Assembly (NCBI GenBank): GCA_002341345.1 | Contig: DDNW01000042.1 | Span: 405 to 8,151 of the forward strand | Length of the DNA: 7,747 nt | From: Erythrobacter sp. UBA2510 | GTDB taxonomy: Bacteria; Pseudomonadota; Alphaproteobacteria; Sphingomonadales; Sphingomonadaceae | Reading direction: 5' to 3' | Shown: positions 7,120 to 7,747 of the stretch, piece after piece | How the letters are laid out: every line of letters starts with the position of its first letter | Position numbering within the stretch: position 1 is the first letter of the stretch | Made by a program: the position numbers and the translations under genes | The notes under the pieces: generated by a model | Seen by the model: the letters and a program-made list of their open reading frames with translations, nothing else | Told to the model about the DNA's origin: nothing | Databases searched by the model: none

Positions 7120-7747
7120 AGCGCCTCTCCCGGCTGGCAAATTCCTCGATCGCCGCGCGCAGATGCTCCTCGCCGAAATCGGGCCACAGCACATCGGTGA
7201 AGATCATCTCGGCATAGGCCGATTGCCACAGCAGGAAGTTCGACAGGCGTACCTCGCCGCTGGTACGGATCAGCAGGTCGAGCGGCGGCAGATCGGACGT
7301 GTAGAGGTGCTTCTCGATCGCCTCGGTGCTGATCGGGCCCTCTTCTGCCGCTTTCTGTGCCGCGCGCGCGATTTCCTGTTGCGAACCGTAATTGAGCGCC
7401 ACCGCCAGCGTGCGCGTGCCGCCCTTGGTGCGCTCCAGGGCATCTTCCAGACGAGTGACAATATCGGGCTCGAAAGCACTGTAATCGCCAATGATTTTGA
7501 GACGAATGCCCTTGGCGACCATGTCCGCCAGATTGGCTTCGATAAAGCGGCGCATCAGCCCCATCAGGTCGGATATTTCCTCCGCGTCGCGCTTCCAGTT
7601 CTCGGATGAGAAGGCGTAGATCGTCAGGCACTCGACGCCGAGCACTTCGCAAGCCTCGACCGTGCGGCGCAGTGCGTCGCCGCCCGCCTTGTGGCCCAGT
7701 GCGCGCGGCAGGTGGCGGCGCCTGGCCCAGCGCCCGTTGCCGTCCAT
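7106..7747 (-). CDS. uppS: Undecaprenyl diphosphate synthase (cis-prenyltransferase), 5' end cut by window edge
   Basis: UppS condenses isopentenyl diphosphate units onto farnesyl diphosphate in cis to make the C55 lipid carrier used for peptidoglycan and surface glycans; it acts at the inner face of the cytoplasmic membrane. The visible 213 residues begin at the family motif MDGNGRWA, whose Asp binds the diphosphate-Mg. GHKAGG follows at about 19-24, then YAFSSENW, and near the C-terminus RTSGE, RLSNFLLWQ, SAYAE and FTDVLWPDF, all hallmarks of the family. In complete homologues MDGNG is preceded by roughly 15-25 residues, so the Met at the window edge is internal and the true start lies outside. 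The TGA stop (7106-7108) lies inside cdsA, giving a 14-nt overlap. Dxr, two genes downstream, belongs to the pathway that supplies its substrates. Identification is firm; only the start is unseen. Confidence 0.97.
   Translation of the reverse strand: MDGNGRWARRRHLPRALGHKAGGDALRRTVEACEVLGVECLTIYAFSSENWKRDAEEISDLMGLMRRFIEANLADMVAKGIRLKIIGDYSAFEPDIVTRLEDALERTKGGTRTLAVALNYGSQQEIARAAQKAAEEGPISTEAIEKHLYTSDLPPLDLLIRTSGEVRLSNFLLWQSAYAEMIFTDVLWPDFGEEHLRAAIEEFASRERRYGGR
7124..7131 (-). promoter_or_regulatory. Ribosome binding site of cdsA inside the end of uppS
   Basis: The minus strand reads GGGAGAGG, then CGCT, then ATG. The GGGAG core sits 7 nt before the start codon at 7119. It is the clearest Shine-Dalgarno sequence in the window. 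It selects the MADVEE start of cdsA over a longer reading that would begin at 7194. It lies within uppS codons, so the two genes are probably translationally coupled. Confidence 0.75.

Noticed and set aside
7120..7194. A longer cdsA start at 7194
   Set aside because: The 25 extra residues are Cys/Arg-rich and within uppS coding sequence; a strong Shine-Dalgarno precedes 7119.
7745..7747. Met at the right edge as the start of uppS
   Set aside because: It is the internal Met of the conserved MDGNGRWA motif, which never begins the protein in the family; the gene continues past the window.
1..7747. Mobile elements, CRISPR arrays, tRNA or rRNA genes, defence systems
   Set aside because: Coding sequence of housekeeping envelope genes fills all but about 225 bases. 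I saw no transposase, integrase, spaced direct repeats, cloverleaf or region of unusual composition.

Overview
This is a dense, GC-rich stretch of core chromosome in which all seven genes lie on the minus strand. They read from the right edge to the left as uppS (5' end cut off by the window), cdsA, dxr, rseP, bamA, skp/ompH and fabZ. Order and protein character point to an alphaproteobacterium. The run uppS-cdsA-dxr-rseP-bamA, with dxr between cdsA and rseP, is typical of that class. The step straight from skp to fabZ with no lpxD between them fits Sphingomonadales (Sphingomonas/Erythrobacter type), which carry glycosphingolipids instead of lipopolysaccharide. The genus assignment is inference from memory, not a search.

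Region by region: 7747-4033 is a tightly packed, probably translationally coupled block. uppS and cdsA overlap by 14 nt, cdsA and dxr by 4 nt (ATGA), and dxr and rseP by 8 nt with a GTG start. The only real intergenic gap, 3869-4032 (164 nt), separates rseP from bamA. It can fold into nested hairpins and would be the place for a bamA promoter or leader. bamA and skp then overlap by 1 nt (TGATG), and fabZ starts 13 or 25 nt after skp. Positions 1-46 lie downstream of fabZ and hold only a short imperfect inverted repeat.

The genes form one envelope-building programme. Dxr commits carbon to the MEP isoprenoid pathway, which supplies UppS with substrate to make undecaprenyl diphosphate, the carrier for peptidoglycan and surface glycans. 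CdsA makes CDP-diacylglycerol for phospholipids. FabZ feeds fatty-acid elongation. Skp escorts outer-membrane proteins across the periplasm to BamA, which inserts them. RseP is an intramembrane protease of the envelope-stress and regulated-proteolysis type.

I found no mobile element, CRISPR array, RNA gene or foreign-looking gene, and no convincing new system. The points worth a second look are modest: a possible structured leader before bamA, long acidic loops in BamA with a relocated cysteine pair, a glutamine/alanine-rich non-basic Skp, and the missing lpxD.
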